Numbered from the stretch's first letter, positions 9,600 through 22,640 are shown. The stretch: 64,000 nt of DNA from Halichoerus grypus (GCF_964656455.1 NC_135724.1:14708919-14772918), one strand, 5' to 3'. Numbers and translations: made by a program. The notes: generated from the sequence alone by a model not told the origin.

Positions 9600-12500
9600 A
9601 AAATTCAGACTAATTTTAATTTCAGACTAATTGGTAACACCTTGAGGTGTTATACGACTAAGAAGGAAATTACTCATTTGCTTGAGGTGAGCCTGCTCTG
9701 ATATAGAAGGTTGGTTAAGATTAAAAAAAAAAAAGTCCCAACACGAAGTATAGCATCTAGGTGTATTACTCAAGAAAGATGGCGGACTCGCTTACCAAGA
9801 GGGTTGGAGTATCTTAAAGTTAACTCTAACAAAACACTCATTTTCTATATGAGTCTGAGTAATTTATCTAAGTTGCAAAAACAAATTGACCTTTTTTGGT
9901 CTAATTGCCTACATGAGTCAATGAATTTTTTATCAAGAGACACTGAAACCAAAGAGGTTTTCCTTAATATTCTAGGAATGCATGGCTCACCTTGAAAATC
10001 TCTGAAAAACTATAACAAGAAGCAAACGACTACTGAGTTCATAATTGTTTCCCTTTCTCTAAGCCAAAATTGATGGCCAGTAGGAAGGCATTGAAATCCA
10101 GTGCACATTGACACTATTTATAAGGTCTTGATATTTTAGACTTGTAGTGCACCATTCATCCTAGGATCATAAAAGTGGTTGTTAAAATTTATACCATATT
10201 AGTCTGATTAACACTCAGATGGGTAAAAATAAAGGATTGAGGAGAAATATTTATTTCACAAGGGTAGGGACTTTAATATACAGAAAGCTGCATAAATCTG
10301 CAGATGTTCTAATTAGATTCAGCTGAACTGCTTCAGAATGCAGGATAACATGGATTTACTCTGCCAACAACTAAGAATAACTTTTCTGATGCAAAAAAAT
10401 GTTCAAGTTTCAATATTGAAACATAAAATACCCCAGCCCAGGGGATAGATTCTTTTCACATCAATTTTTTCATTGGCTCAGATTCCTCGGCACTTAAGTT
10501 ACTTCTTTTATTATAAGTCTTAAACAGAATTCACTAAATGGTACCCTAATCGTACTCTTCCCAGGCCATAGAACCTGGAATCCTATTTTCTGTTAATAGT
10601 TAAACATTAACCTGAGATCACTAGAATACAGTCAAGCAAGTTACCCACATGGTGTTTAATTTACAATCAGGGAGTAGTTTAGGCAGTGAGAAAATCTGGC
10701 TCTTAAAGAGGATGACATTAAGGAATCAAGGGATGTATTTCATAGGGTATTTTTGTCAGTCGATTTCCATTTTTTTCTTGAATATATGTCGTTTTTTAAT
10801 CTCAGGAAGTTATTTCTGTGTGCTGGCAGGGTATATCTATGTCGTTCTGCATTTAGAAGTAGTTCAGCAAATCTAATCAGAGAATTTGTTGGGGCCCAAG
10901 TCATAGCCAGGGTGGGGCATGAACCCTTCTCTAGCATGGGCATCCTCCTGGATCCCCAAAGGCCTGGAGATCCCTTTGGTGTCTACCTTCAAAAAGTTCC
11001 TTCAGCATCAGAAGGCTTTATACTTCCAGAGAACCTGGCTGTCAGATCCAGATGGGCATTTTGATTTAACTGTTTCAGCTCTTGGAAGGCCAAGTAAAGG
11101 AGAATGTTCCTTTTCAAAGGACGTCAAGGGGGAGCTGGAGAGAGGCTGTGTCTAGAACCTCATGTTCCATCAACTGTCTTTTAGACAAACCAAACTTTGG
11201 TCAATATTCTCTCAATTATATTTGATAAGTCAACCTATTCTCCTTAATTAAAATGTTGGCAGACAGTGTTCATGTGAATTTATGCCAAGGATTTGTTATA
11301 ATCTCCTTGTTTTGCGATTTCTCATTTTTAATAGTGGAAGAATAATTTCATAAACCCTTCTGAAGGAGAGCTTCTGTAAACAACAGTTTTATCTCCTGCA
11401 TAATCTTTTTGGATCTCTGCATATTTGTGTGGAACAAGAAAAATAACATTGCCCAAGTATGCTGTGTTTTAATTTATTAATATAAACAATATAGTTGTGA
11501 AAGGCATTTGCAGGAAATTGATTTGAAATAGATGGTACCATGACATAAGCATTAGTTTGCAACCTTAGAAACAATGAACATAGAAAATCAACATTATTTA
11601 TAGGCTTACCAACTACCTACTACTGTAAAATCTGAGTCAGGAATATTATAAAATGTGGATTACCCATGTCCCATGTTTACATTTAACCCTTGGCTGTCCA
11701 GTACCGAAGTGACATGACCTTGTTTCCCTGTTAATCCTACACCTAAACTGATATTAAAAAAAACTTAACCAGTGATATAAAAAACAACAACAACAAAACA
11801 AACCCAATACTAGTCACTGATGTAAAAAAAACACGACAAAAACAAAACCAAACAGTGCTTAGGACATAAAAGGAACTTGATACCTTTGAGTTCCCACAGC
11901 CCACTCTGCGTCCCTCTTCTCATTTCTTAGGCATTTCCTTTCTCTCCTCTCTTCCATCAAAGGGTGAGTTGGTATGAATAAAAAGGATGGAATTGGAATA
12001 AGCTTATTAGAATGCTTAGCAGTGCATCATACAGGGAAATATTGGCAGATGAGTTTCAACATGGGTAAAATGAGTACAAGAATGATTAGTGCCTCTTCTC
12101 ATTCCAAGACAGCTTTCTCTATTAGCATGAATACTGGAGATGCAGCTGCACGGGTGGCAGAGTCTGGTATGTCAGAGCTCGGAGATAGTTCAGGGAGAGC
12201 CAGCTCCTCACCACCCATCAGATGTTCTCAGCCCAAGAAGGCCAGTCCCTCAACTCTGGGGATACACCCGAATGGCAACCACTTCCTCTTCCCAAGACTT
12301 AGGCCCTGGTCATCTGGGCTTCCAAGCTATGATAATAATCATTCAGTCTTTATTTACTCAGTTCATAGGGAATGTCATTGGAACATCAAAGACTGACCTT
12401 AGGTCATCCCTGGACTCTTAATTCTGAGATTGATTTACCAAACTAGGTTTCTGTTGGGACACTGTCCCAGCTAGCTGAAAATACACAATTTTGCCTTTAT

Positions 12501-15334
12501 CTGTATACTCTAAGATAAATAACTTGCTCATTACTCATTATCATTTGATACTTCTAGACAAAAACATCTGGCCCCTGTGAATTGAACCTTAGAAATAAAA
12601 GTGTGTTGATATCAGAGTGATGTGTGTACTTGAATCTGGTAGAAGCACTTAAGAAATAGCCAACATCCTTAAGGGAAGAGAGAAGAGTAGAGGTTGTCTT
12701 CCTTTTGCCTCTTCTGAATTACAGGCATTACATCACAGTAGCAGGATATCCTTCAAATCTAGGTTCTACACTTACTCCATCTTCCTTTGTTCATTTTTAC
12801 TTGCATATAATCTCAGTTATGTGGTACCTATCAGAGAAGAGAGTCCAGCTTTTGCCTTGAAATCTTTCGCAAGTTAGAAGAGTGAATTTTTAGATTATTA
12901 TCTCACTAACTGTATTTACCCCCATGTTAAACAGTATCTGCTTCACTTGGTACTTTCTAGACCTGACAGTCTAGGCAGAGTTAATGCTCATTAGCAGGCT
13001 GGAGAGGTCCTGGATCTTCTTTGCTGGACAGTATGATGTCACGGTTTCCCTCTTGTGATAGAATTTGGAAAGAGGTTGAGACCAGAGGTCGGGGAGAGGG
13101 ACATGCGACAGGAAGCAGCCCTGTTGTCCCCTCACTTGGTCACAGTCTCACAGTACAGCAGCACATTCAGCTTCTGGGATAAAAGCAGGTGTTTTGCTTT
13201 AATTAAGACCAACAAAGACTTTTCTGTTCTCAATAGGCTTATATTTTTAGACACTAAGGTAAGGAGGAAGAGTACATTATCCCATTCTGTGCATAAAAAT
13301 AAAGATTCAGCATGAACTGCATAATTAAGAACTGAAAGGGGGAAAATGCAATTCAATTAAAACTGACAGAATAATACACGGAATCAATGGCTTTATTTGG
13401 TGTTTAATGATGATACTGTTTTCATTTCATTATACATGAGTCATAACCAACTTTGCCTTAGTTTAATTGTATTCCTTACAGAGTAAACTGAAGTATGCAA
13501 TTTGCAGTAGACTCATCAATTAGAAAAAGGCTTATTTAAGATTATCATAAATTGATACCCAAAACTGAAACCAAATTTTTTCCATTCCAGTATATCACTT
13601 TATTGGAATGGTGAGCAATTTTAGGCAGGAATGGAGGGAGCTGTTGGTAGCGGAGATGAGGAACAGTGTGCAAAGGATAAAGCCTGATTTCCATGAAAAA
13701 AAAAATAATGATAGTATGTTTTCCAGTGGAGAAAATGATATGGCAATATATTTTTGATCCAGTGAGCTGAACAAAACACGAAGAGATTTTAGGCTGGAGA
13801 GGAAATGCTAGATTGAACTGCCTGTATAAAATGAATCATGGTATTGGCACAAAATCAAGTGTAACAGGGAGATAGCATTTCTATATATGGCCTTATAGCC
13901 ATAGAGATTTTAAAATTGGGGCATGAGACCCAAGGAAAGCAGAAGAGAGAGATAAATATTATAAGTTAGGCTACTTGAGTACATCATGGATTTAGTGGTA
14001 GAATCTAGAGCATTTTGCTGTTAGGCACATCAGTCACAGAAAACGTCTTAGGTGTTCCACTCAGTAGAGTTTCATACCATTGCCTTTGGTCTGTGAATAT
14101 AGCTGGGGACTCAACAGGAATTAGCAGCGACTACTGAATGATTCTAGGGTCAGAATCTGACAGGTGGGTCTTAACGAAATGTGTCTATCTTATGTCTTTA
14201 TTCCATTAGTTGCGTGGATAAAAGTTGCATGCTTGACTAAATTTCAAGGTACTGTATAAACAAACAGATTAAGGGACTCGCCTTTATCCGTAATAGCTCT
14301 GCTCTCAGGAACTGATAATGAATTGGGTCTGGGGAAATAGTAATTTTTCTCCTAGTCTGAGAGTCAAGGGGACTGTCGTGTTCTCCTTGGATGATGAGTG
14401 CCAGCTCCCCAGGACATACTTACGTAGGCTGGATCTTGCCATAGTAAGCTTAGCCTTCTAACTCATTTCTACTTTCTAATATGAGAATTCTCTTTCCGAC
14501 TGGGCGGTGCTAGACCAACTCTCACGCTAATGATTCCTTTCTAATGACCTGGAATGGACAGTGGGAAAGCAAAGGAAAGAGAAAAGTACATATGCAAGAG
14601 CCTTCAAGCCCACAAAGCAAATAAAACAGGAACACTTACACCTTCTGGATGTGGTAGATAATCTTAAATTCATAGTAATGACTCTTCTTTAAGGTTCATT
14701 TTTGTGTCTTCTTATATGCTTTTGCTTTTCCTTCCCTTTTTTTTTTTGTTTTGGACATTGAAAAAATGTCAACATGTGGATCAGTAGAAAGGTTTTCAGA
14801 TACTTGCATGGACCATTCTTTGAGTCAAGTACTTGACTCAAATTTTGATTACACAGCCAGATATAGAGTTAAATATGCACCTGTAGATATATTAACTTTA
14901 TACATATGTAAATAATCCTAAGGAGACCAGAATTAAATTGCTATTACTCTTTTCTTTAAAGTTCTAGGATTATTGTCGGTAAAATGACACAGTTTTCGTA
15001 GGGTGATTAAACACAAGAGCTAGCATTTATCAAGCAGGTGAAACTGTGAGGCTGCAGTGAATAGGATATGTCCTGGGTATGATTTGTATGCTAACCGTGA
15101 CAAGCAAACATTGACCCATTCAGACTTTCTTACTCATTCTAGCTGAAGACAGCATTATTCAATTGCTGGACAGCTACACAGGTTTAGAGATGTACTCAGT
15201 TGCAATGGAACAATAAACTTTGCTGCCCTTTTTAGGATTTGAGCAAACTACCTTGATCTTGTTGCACTGTGGTTCAGCTAGCAGAACAAGTAAATTACAG
15301 ATGATGTTTGGCTCTGTGGTATTCATTCATTCTT
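9600..15334. other. 5.7 kb with no recognised repeat or gene
   Basis: This is the longest stretch in which I recognise no transposon, exon or RNA gene. It is AT-rich. An A-rich, locally duplicated piece at 11750-11860 contains two similar units (GTGATATAAAAAACAAC and CTGATGTAAAAAAAACAC). Open frames of 60-140 codons at 9711-9995, 10753-11155 and 11974-12421 overlap in different frames and have no recognisable domain. Very old repeats could be hidden. Confidence 0.35.
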
Positions 15335-15429
15335 TTCTTTTTTCTTTTATTTCTACATTCAATAAACATGTTCTGAGCATCCCGTATAATCTAGGCATTA
15401 TACCAAGTGTTAGGTACTTGGTCTAATAA
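15335..15429 (-). mobile_element. L2 LINE 3' end, antisense (left part)
   Basis: TCTACATTCAATAAACATGT, TTCTGAGCATCCCG and CTAGGCATTATACCAAGTG are antisense L2 3' end wording. The L2 seems to resume at 15641 after the MIR, so the MIR inserted into or beside it. Confidence 0.65.
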
Positions 15430-15640
15430 ACACTTGATAGCACTTACTGTGTGCCAGGTATTGATTCATTTGATTGTCGTAACAACTTTATAAGGTATTA
15501 CATTTTACAAAAGAGGAAACTGAGTCACAGAGAGGTTGAGTGACTTGTCCAAGGTCACACAGCTAGTAAGTACAGAACTGAGATTAGGACTGAGGCAGGC
15601 TGGCTCCAAAGCCCATGCTCATGCTCCTAACCCCAAGTCT
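15430..15640 (-). repeat. MIR SINE, antisense
   Basis: This is the best-preserved MIR in the window: ACTTACTGTGTGCCAGGTAT, AAAAGAGGAAACTGAGTCAC, AGAGAGGTTGAGTGACTTGT, CAAGGTCACACAGCTAGTAA and the head GGCTGGCTCCAAAGCCCATG. It lies between two antisense L2 segments. Confidence 0.88.
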
Positions 15641-15950
15641 CTTCTCTCCTGGAACTTACAGTCCAGAGGGGACACAGACAACAAACAGGTAAATAAAAGA
15701 GAAACAAAAATTAAAGAGTTATGATAGGTCTATGGGAAACAAACGGTAATGGAGAATAATGGGTAGCTGCTTAGGGTGATCAGGGGAGATTTCACTGAAT
15801 GGGGGACATTTAAAATGAGGCAGGAAGAGTGAGAAGGAGGCAGCCAAGTGGAGGGTTGAGAGAGTTTCCGGGCCAAGAGAAGGTTGAGTGTTCAAGGAAC
15901 TCAACAAGGGCCATGGGGCTAGAGCAGCCAGATGGGTGTTTGTTCCCTCA
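15641..15950 (-). mobile_element. L2 LINE, antisense (right part)
   Basis: CTGGAACTTACAGTCCAGAG, ACAGACAACAAACAGGTAAA, TTAGGGTGATCAGGGGAGAT and GGAACTCAACAAGGG follow the antisense L2 order upstream of its 3' end. It forms one split copy with 15335-15429. Confidence 0.7.
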
Positions 15951-17200
15951 GGGGTAGAGTGAGCCAGAATGGGATTTGAGACAAAATGCCTGGAAGAAAC
16001 TATATGAGACAGAGAAAACTATTTGCTTAGATGAGAAAAATATTTCTTGGAATATGGGGAGTTTGGATGGGGATGGGGAAACATATGGAGGGGAAGTAAG
16101 GAGGACAAAAATGTAGGTGGGTCCCAGAGAAAGTCTTAGGGGTTTGGCCAACCACCAAGAAACTCAGAGATGCTGAGATCAGGGCAGTCTGTTCCTATGT
16201 CCTGGGTTGATGCCCATGGAAGCAACAATCCCTTTCCCAACCAGAGGATCTTAGAGCCAGGCATATGGGGTCATGAATAGCATCAGAGAGGCTCTGGTGT
16301 CCCAGCATGGCTCCAAAGCTAAAACAGTTCCCAAGTCCCCAGGAACACAGATAGTGGAGAGAACAGCTGGGGTTGAAGGAATCACGCAGACAGCCATCAG
16401 GGATGTCTCGGGAGACTTTGTGTAGGTGAATGGCAAATGCCCTCAACAATGTCTTGCTACCATGAAAGCTCTCCCTTCTTCCCAGAAAGTTAGGCCGATC
16501 CCAGGAGAAGGGGGTTTGCTGAATGCCAGGGATGAATTCCCAGCTACCCCTGCAGAATGGAGATTCAGAACAGAAGTGGAATAATGGAAAAATAAAGCTG
16601 ATCTCTTGCACATCTGAGTTTGTGGAGTTAGGCTCTTACTTGCTTCACATGGAGGCATCTTCCAGGTTTGGTAAAAATTCACCTGCAGCAAATATTCACA
16701 CCGCAGGTTGATTACAAACCCTAGAATTAATGCCAAGTCGCTTGGAGGCAACATGTGTAAACTGTGGGAGAACTGTCAAACAGAGAGGAGGTCGACTCTT
16801 AGAAATCACTGCAGATTTTGGAAATAACCGTGGTGTGTGATGAGGTGGAGCTTGAAAAAGCACAAGAGAATGTTTTAAACCCTCTGGGCAGATTAAAGGA
16901 GGTCTTCAGACGAAAGAGAGAATGGGTGAAGGTACTCAAGAGTTTTAATTTTTTTTTAACTTTTAGTAAATTAAATTATTGGTTTTAAGAATACCTAAAA
17001 AAGGTGCATTCTGAAAATGATTTTTATGGCTTCTAACTTGGACTGTGATTTTTCTAAATGAACTAATAGTTATTTTTTTTAGCAGTACCAGCTAAAGTGA
17101 GAATACTGTTCTTTAGTCTAAGAAATGGCCATCAAGGTAAAAGTGAATCAAATACCCCCTCAGTGGTGTTTGCTCCTCATTTGCCAGTCATGCCTGCACC
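15951..17200. other. Unassigned stretch, no gene recognised
   Basis: No repeat family is recognised. Overlapping frames on the minus strand between 16195 and 16754 (up to 138 codons) show no domain, and their coding potential is not consistent in any single frame. A T/A-rich run lies at 16949-16975. Confidence 0.35.
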
Positions 17201-17204
17201 TGTG

Positions 17205-17210
17205 TACACA

Positions 17211-17257
<47 letters not shown>
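17205..17257. repeat. (CA)n microsatellite
   Basis: About 50 bases of CA dinucleotides, with a CG interruption near the left end (CACACGCACACACC), then a long uninterrupted AC run to ACATGCACAGG. It is probably length-variable between individuals. Confidence 0.97.
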
Positions 17258-17259
<2 letters not shown>

Positions 17260-18220
17260 CACAGGCATGGGTAGAGATACTCCGCCTGGGGGGAGAGTTG
17301 GGAACCAGGCTTCACTGCAGGGCTGGTGCACAGTCTCAGAGGGAGATGGATGGTTTCTAGGACTATTGGAAAAGTACCTGTTCTTCTTTTGAAAAAAAAT
17401 GTCTTGCTTTGCTTTTATAAAAAGAAATTAACACTTTTTCATAGAATATCCCCATAACTAGATCCTATATCTAGCCATAAAGACATAAATATGTTGTTTG
17501 GGGGGAGTGGGAGTCTCAGGAAAGAACCTGGGAGTGGAGGTTAGGCTTGGAGGGTTCCCATGTGCCTCTTGAAATGGCCATCCATTATCGAGATTAATGA
17601 CTATGACTAGGGTTGAACTGGGAACCAGCAACCAGAGACAGCTGGTCATGCATCCAATTGTGTGAGAGTCAACAGAGTCATGCCTATCAGCATATTTAAA
17701 AGGAGCAGCCTTACTGTTGTATGGATAACTAATGGAAGGGGGGGAAATATTTTAAAGTGCCAAACCCACTGTATCAGTTTAAATGGTTTTATAATTTTCT
17801 TTAGCAATATTTACCTGGTTGACTATCAGCATGGAGAGGAAGAATGTAGAGGCAAATGAAGATGGAGGAGACTGATGAATACTGAGAATGGTAACTCTGG
17901 GTTGTCATGGGAGGTGGTAGATTTTTTTTTATAGTTGAGAGCACTTGTTCAAGTGAGCAGACAGATTGGAGGTTGTGATCAGAGAATGGGGTCTTTTTAA
18001 TTTCAGAAGTTTTGGTGATACAGATTTTGGAGTTGATGAGGCTGGAATGTGATCAGGGTCATTAGTGGCTCAGATAATGTGAAGGAGAAGGTCACTGGAA
18101 GTAAGGAGATCAAGGGATTGAAAGCCAGAGTTGGGAAAGCTCATCCCCATGAATGTGGGAGGAAGCAAGAAAGAAGATAAGGTAGAGATAAAGAGGACAA
18201 CTCAGATCTAGAAACTGATA
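17260..18220. other. Unassigned, possibly decayed L2 at its right
   Basis: The region 17870-18220 has a purine-rich flavour (GGAAGTAAGGAGATCAAGGG, GAAAGCCAGAGTTGGGAAAG) like the antisense L2 body, but I cannot align it. The left part is unassigned. No gene is recognised. Confidence 0.3.
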
Positions 18221-18223
18221 TAA

Positions 18224-18440
18224 TAGTAGCTCATATTTATTCAGCACTTACCAGGTGCCATGCACTGTTCTAAGAGCTTTATGTATTATGATTGCCCCAT
18301 TTTATAGATCAGCAAAGTGAGGCTTACAAAAGTTCACGGACTTGCGCAAGTGACATTGCTAGCAAGTGTCAGAACTGGTTCTCAGACGAGGGCAGTCTGG
18401 CTCCAGCAACCTACATTCTTAACCACCTTGCTCTGCTGTA
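18224..18440 (-). repeat. MIR SINE, antisense
   Basis: TCATATTTATTCAGCACTTA, CCAGGTGCCATGCACTGTTC, GCCCCATTTTATAGATCAGC and GGGCAGTCTGGCTCCAGCAA, then CTTAACCACCTTGCTCTGCT, give nearly the full antisense MIR including its head. Confidence 0.88.
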
Positions 18441-18891
18441 TCAGTGAATGGTAAGGTAACATGGCAGGTAACAGGGAGCCAGTGGGTATAGCCTGAGACT
18501 TAAAGCAGCAGGAGGGTATGCAAAGGGAAGAGGGAGGAAGTAGTAGTTTCGGGTAACACAAACTCTTGGCTTGGAGTTATGAGAGGCACGAATGACAGAC
18601 CAGCCTCCACTTAATAAAGTGGCGGCTTCCAGACAGCAGTTCCTCCTGGGGGAGCACAGGTATCGTTAAGGCAAGGAAGTGGGAGGAGCATTCTGTGGAA
18701 GGGTAAAGCATATTGGAAGTCTCCCAGGCCCAATGGAAGGGTGGATAGATGGGCAGGGTAAGGGGGGTCGGATGTACAGACTGTGTGGAGATGAGGATTT
18801 GGTGAGACGGGCCAAGTGGGCTTGGGTTCCTAGCAGCCCAAGGGTTCATTTTTGTAACTGCCAGTGAGACAGCTATTGGTAATGCAGTGGG

Positions 18892-19347
18892 TGTCCTCTT
18901 TGCTAGGGCTGACATAACAAAGAACCACAAACTGGGTGGCTGAAGCAACAGAAATTTATTGTCTTGTAGTTCTGGATGCTTGAAGTTCAAGTTCATGGTG
19001 TTGGCAAAGTTGGTTCCTTCTGGGGACTCTGAGGGAGAATCTGTTCCATGCCTCCCTCCTAACTTCTGGTAGTTTGCCAATAATCTTTGGGGTTTCTTGA
19101 CTTGTAAAAACATCACTGAGATCTCTGCCTTCATCTTTGCATGCTGTTCTTTGTGTTTGTGTCTATGTCCAAATTTCGCCTTTTTATAAGGATACCAGTC
19201 ATATTGGATTGGGGCCCACCGTATTCGTTTTAACTGATTCTATCTGCAACACCCCTAGTTCCAAATACGGTCATATGCTGAGGTACCAGGGATTAGGACT
19301 TCAACATATGAAATCTGGGTGGGGGGGGCACAGTTCAACCCAGAACA
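18892..19347 (-). mobile_element. Solo MaLR/ERVL-like LTR, antisense
   Basis: A 456-bp element begins TG (TGTCCTCTTTGCTAGGGCTG) and ends CA (CAACCCAGAACA). It is flanked by perfect 5-bp duplications GTGGG at 18887-18891 and 19348-19352. Inside are ACCACAAACTGGGTGGCTGA and GTTCTGGATGCTTGAAG, the reverse of the LTR type also present at 45597-45998 and 63737-64000. No internal retroviral sequence adjoins it, so it is a solo LTR left by recombination. The family name (MST/MLT-like) is recalled, not searched. Confidence 0.85.
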
Positions 19348-19384
19348 GTGGGTGTCAGGGGCATTGCTCACTTCTGACCTCTCC

Positions 19385-19600
19385 CATTCATTCAGTATCC
19401 ATTCTGAGCACCTGAGCATTTGAGACACTTTACTAGGTATAGTAGGGAATATACTGATAGAATGAAACAAAATCCCTGGCTTCAGAGACCTGGAGTTGGT
19501 AGTGGTAGAAGGAGAGGGTAGAGTATGAAAAACTCAGATAACTAAAAAAAGTAGAATCTGATAAATGCCATGCATGAGATATGAGTAGACTGTTACATAA
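19385..19600 (-). mobile_element. L2 LINE 3' end, antisense
   Basis: TTCATTCAGTATCCATTCTG, GAGCACCTGAGCATTTG, then GAATGAAACAAAATCCCTGG and TCAGAGACCTGGAG follow the antisense L2 3' end. It is weakly conserved. Confidence 0.6.
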
Positions 19601-19618
19601 ATTAAAAGATTATTTGAG

Positions 19619-19808
19619 GGGCTCCTGGGTGGCTCAGTCAGTTAAGCGTCTGCCTTCAGCTCAGGTCATGATCTCATGGTCCTGGGATCGAGCCCCATAT
19701 CAGGCTCCCTGCTCAGTGGGGAGCCTGCTTCTCCCTCTGCCTGCCACTCCCCCTGTTTGTACTCTCTCTATATATATCAAATAAATAAATAAAAAATCTT
19801 AAAAAAAA
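19619..19808 (+). mobile_element. CAN SINE, sense, with perfect TSD
   Basis: The head GGGCTCCTGGGTGGCTCAGT has a pol III box A-like TGGCTCAGTCAG; box B-like GGGATCGAGCCCC is nearby. Then follow GGCTCCCTGCTCAGTGGGGA, a TCTCTCTATATATAT pyrimidine/TA tract, and the tail AAATAAATAAATAAAAAATC. A perfect 16-bp target-site duplication TAAAAGATTATTTGAG brackets it (19603-19618 and 19809-19824). The intact duplication points to a young insertion. Confidence 0.97.
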
Positions 19809-19824
19809 TAAAAGATTATTTGAG

Positions 19825-20995
19825 AAGGGAAGTGAAGTCTTGCAACTGATTTGGCTTATTTTTTATTATACAGGTAAGGAATCTCATTACCAGAAATGTC
19901 AAATGACCTCCTGGAGGTCTACCTACCATAATTCCGCTCTTTTAATTACACCATGGATATAATATAAACACACTTGCAGACCCATTTTCTAGTATGTCAA
20001 ATTGTATTGTAAATGTATTATTTAAAAAATTATTTTTATATAACTGATTAGGAAAAAGATTACATGAGCTTGTAAACACAAAGGGAAAATAATGTTTGGA
20101 AGAAGTCATAGACATTTATATCCAGAGCAAAGTGACTGAGCTGTTGACTAAATATTGACTGTAAATCTTCAGCCACCCACTATCGACAGGTGACCATCTG
20201 CCTACCGTTACACACAAATTATATATATTTGATGCCAAAATGCACAGTTTCTTGAATCCTTTAAAAATAAAATCATTAACCACCTTGAACCACTATGGTC
20301 TTCTGCTCCCTTAATAGCTTTCATCTTCCTAAGTGAGATCAGAATGACCTAACTGGGAGAAATGGGCTGGGCTCTACACTTAGGCCTGGATTCTGTATTG
20401 CTCTGACAGATAAACCCTGATTATTATCAACGCAATTTCAAAATCTAAAGATACAATGTTGAGCTGGGATCCATGGACTAGAACTTGATAACCATGGGAG
20501 CAAAATGTTTGCCCTGAGTTTCATACGTGGTTAGGGGTGGATTTGGTGGGTATTGTGGCTTATGGTGTGGAAAGCGTAGGAAAAGAGAGAAGATGAAGAA
20601 GAAATTGGTCTTATCCTTTTGGGTTTATAGTGAAATATCCCTAAGAAAGTGGAATTTTCTTAGGAACTATCTTAGGGCAAGAGGGAGTGAGAAGTGGAAA
20701 TCTGGAATCATTAATTCAACATAGAATTTCTGATTTATTGTATGCAAATGGAACATAGAATTGGCTTTGTTATTGACAACATTTAGGATATTAGGGTTCT
20801 GGGTTACAGATGGGTCTGTTTCTTGGCATCAGAATTCCTAAAGTCCCGTAAGCTTGACCCGACAATGATCCTGCCACTAGAGATGAATTTGCCATCTTGT
20901 TTGTGGCAATGAGGAACAGTAACCAGAAAATGCATCATTGAGCCTCTGATTTGGGAAGGATAAATAGTAGGAAAAAAAGCCCTTTAGTACTTTTT
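19825..20995. other. Unassigned stretch, no gene recognised
   Basis: AT-rich sequence with no repeat or exon I can name. A 65-codon frame at 20527-20724 (+) is highly basic from AG-rich sequence and is not supported as a gene. Confidence 0.35.
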
Positions 20996-21985
20996 TTAAA
21001 GAGACTATTTTTAGGGCAGTTTTAGGTTGATAGCAAAATTGAGTGCAAAGTAGGGAGTTCCCATATCACCCGTGCCCCCACACATGCACAGCTTCCCCGC
21101 ATTATTGGCATCCACCACTGGAGTGCTCCATTTTGTCACAAGTGATGAACCTGCATTGATACATCACTGTGATCCAAAGTCCATAGTTTACTTACTGTTC
21201 ACTTTTGGTGTTGTATGGACAAATGAATAATGACATGTATCCACAATTATAGTATCATACAGAGTATTTTCACTGCTCTAAAAATCTCTGTGCTCTGCTT
21301 CTTCATCCATCCCTCCCCTCAGCTCTTGACAACTGCTGATATTTTTACTGTCTCCATAGTTTTAGCCTTTTCCAGAATGTCATTTGGTTGGAGTCATACA
21401 GTGTGTAGCCTTTTCAGATTGGCTTCTTTCACTTAGTAACATGCATTTAAAGTTTCCTTCATATCTTTTCATGACTTGATAGCTCATTTCTTTTTAGCAC
21501 TGGATAATATTCCATTGTCTGGAAGTACCACAGTTTATCTATTGACCTATTGAAGGACCACTGTGGTGGCTTCCAAGTTCTGACAATTATGAATAAAGCT
21601 GCTGTAAACATCTGTGTGCAGGTTTTTGTGCAGACCTAGCCTCTTTTGGGTAAATACCAAGGAGTGGAATTGCTAAATTGTATGATAGGAGTATACTTAG
21701 TTTTTTAAGAAACCACCAGACTGACCTTCAGAGTAGCCGTACCACTTTGCATTCTTGCCAGCAATGAGTGAGAGTTCCTAGGACTTCACGTCCTCATCAG
21801 CATTTGGTATTGTCAGTATCGTGGATTTGGGCCATTCTAATAGGTTTGTAGTGGTGGTATCTCATTGTTTTAATTTTTATTTCCCTGATGACATATGATA
21901 TGGAACATCTTTTCATAAATTTATTTTCCATCTGTTGTCTTCTTTGCGGAGGTGTCTGTTTACTACTTTCATGGTTCAAAATCTA
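20996..21985 (-). mobile_element. Old L1 3' region, antisense
   Basis: About 1 kb of antisense L1M wording: CAAAGTAGGGAGTTCCCATA, CCTGCATTGATACATCACTG, AGAATGTCATTTGGTTGGAG, TAATATTCCATTGTCTGG, AATTATGAATAAAGCTGCTG, GGAGTGGAATTGCTAAATTG, and TTTCCCTGATGACATATGAT. It joins 3'UTR-type sequence (left) to the ORF2 end (right) in the expected order. Many stops destroy it. Confidence 0.8.
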
Positions 21986-22119
21986 TGATGGACATTTTTA
22001 ATCATAATAATCAAGAAGTGGAGTTAGCTTTGGTTTTAGCTCTATTGATTTTCAAGTAACAGCACTGAATCCTCATTCTCTCCTCTCCTCTCGCCCTCTT
22101 TTCCTTTCTTCACTCATAA

Positions 22120-22640
22120 GATATTTTAGTGCCTGATACATGGCAGTCTCTAAATTGTGTTTAATATGTGTCAGTGAATATAATGATGAAGAAAATGGAC
22201 ATGGTCTTTGTCCTTGGCCTTTGGAGGGAGATGGATAGTAATGATCTAATCTTCAAATAAAAAATTGCAAACTGTGATAAGGTGAGCAAGGAAAAGGTAA
22301 GAGAGCTCTGAGAGTGTATAAAGGGAGCACTGACCCACAGTGTATGGAAAGGGAAGCCTTTCCTGAGATGCTGGCATCTGTGCTGAGTGCTGAAAAGGCA
22401 GGGGCATCAACAGGCATAGTGTGGAGACCCCGAGGTGTAGGGTGGGTGAGAAGGTTCCAGAACAAGTGCAAGGGACCAAGATTGGAGTAGGCCAGGGGTA
22501 ATAGAAGAACTGAAAGAAAGCCATGGAAGCTGGCGCAAGCAGGAGAGAGGCAAGAGGGCTGGAGGAGGAGGCCAAGGGGTAGGACGAGTTTTCAGTGAGC
22601 AGTAAGATAAGCAGGTATTAGCCTTGTAAAACTGTCCCAT
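22120..22640 (-). mobile_element. L2 LINE, antisense
   Basis: GTGCCTGATACATGGCAGTC, ATGGACATGGTCTTTGTCCT, AAGCCTTTCCTGAGATGCTG, GAACAAGTGCAAGGGACCAA and AAGAACTGAAAGAAAGCCAT follow the antisense L2 order for more than 450 bases. Several overlapping minus-strand frames across it are remnants or chance. Confidence 0.7.

Noticed and set aside
16195..16754. Overlapping minus-strand frames up to 138 codons
   Set aside because: Three frames overlap in different phases with no recognisable domain or consistent coding signal.
18577..19134. 185-codon minus-strand open frame
   Set aside because: It runs from unassigned DNA into a solo LTR and has no domain; chance frame over a repeat.
19619..19700. 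tRNA-like sequence with box A and box B motifs
   Set aside because: It is the tRNA-Lys-derived head of a CAN SINE with A-rich tail and target duplication, not a functional tRNA gene.
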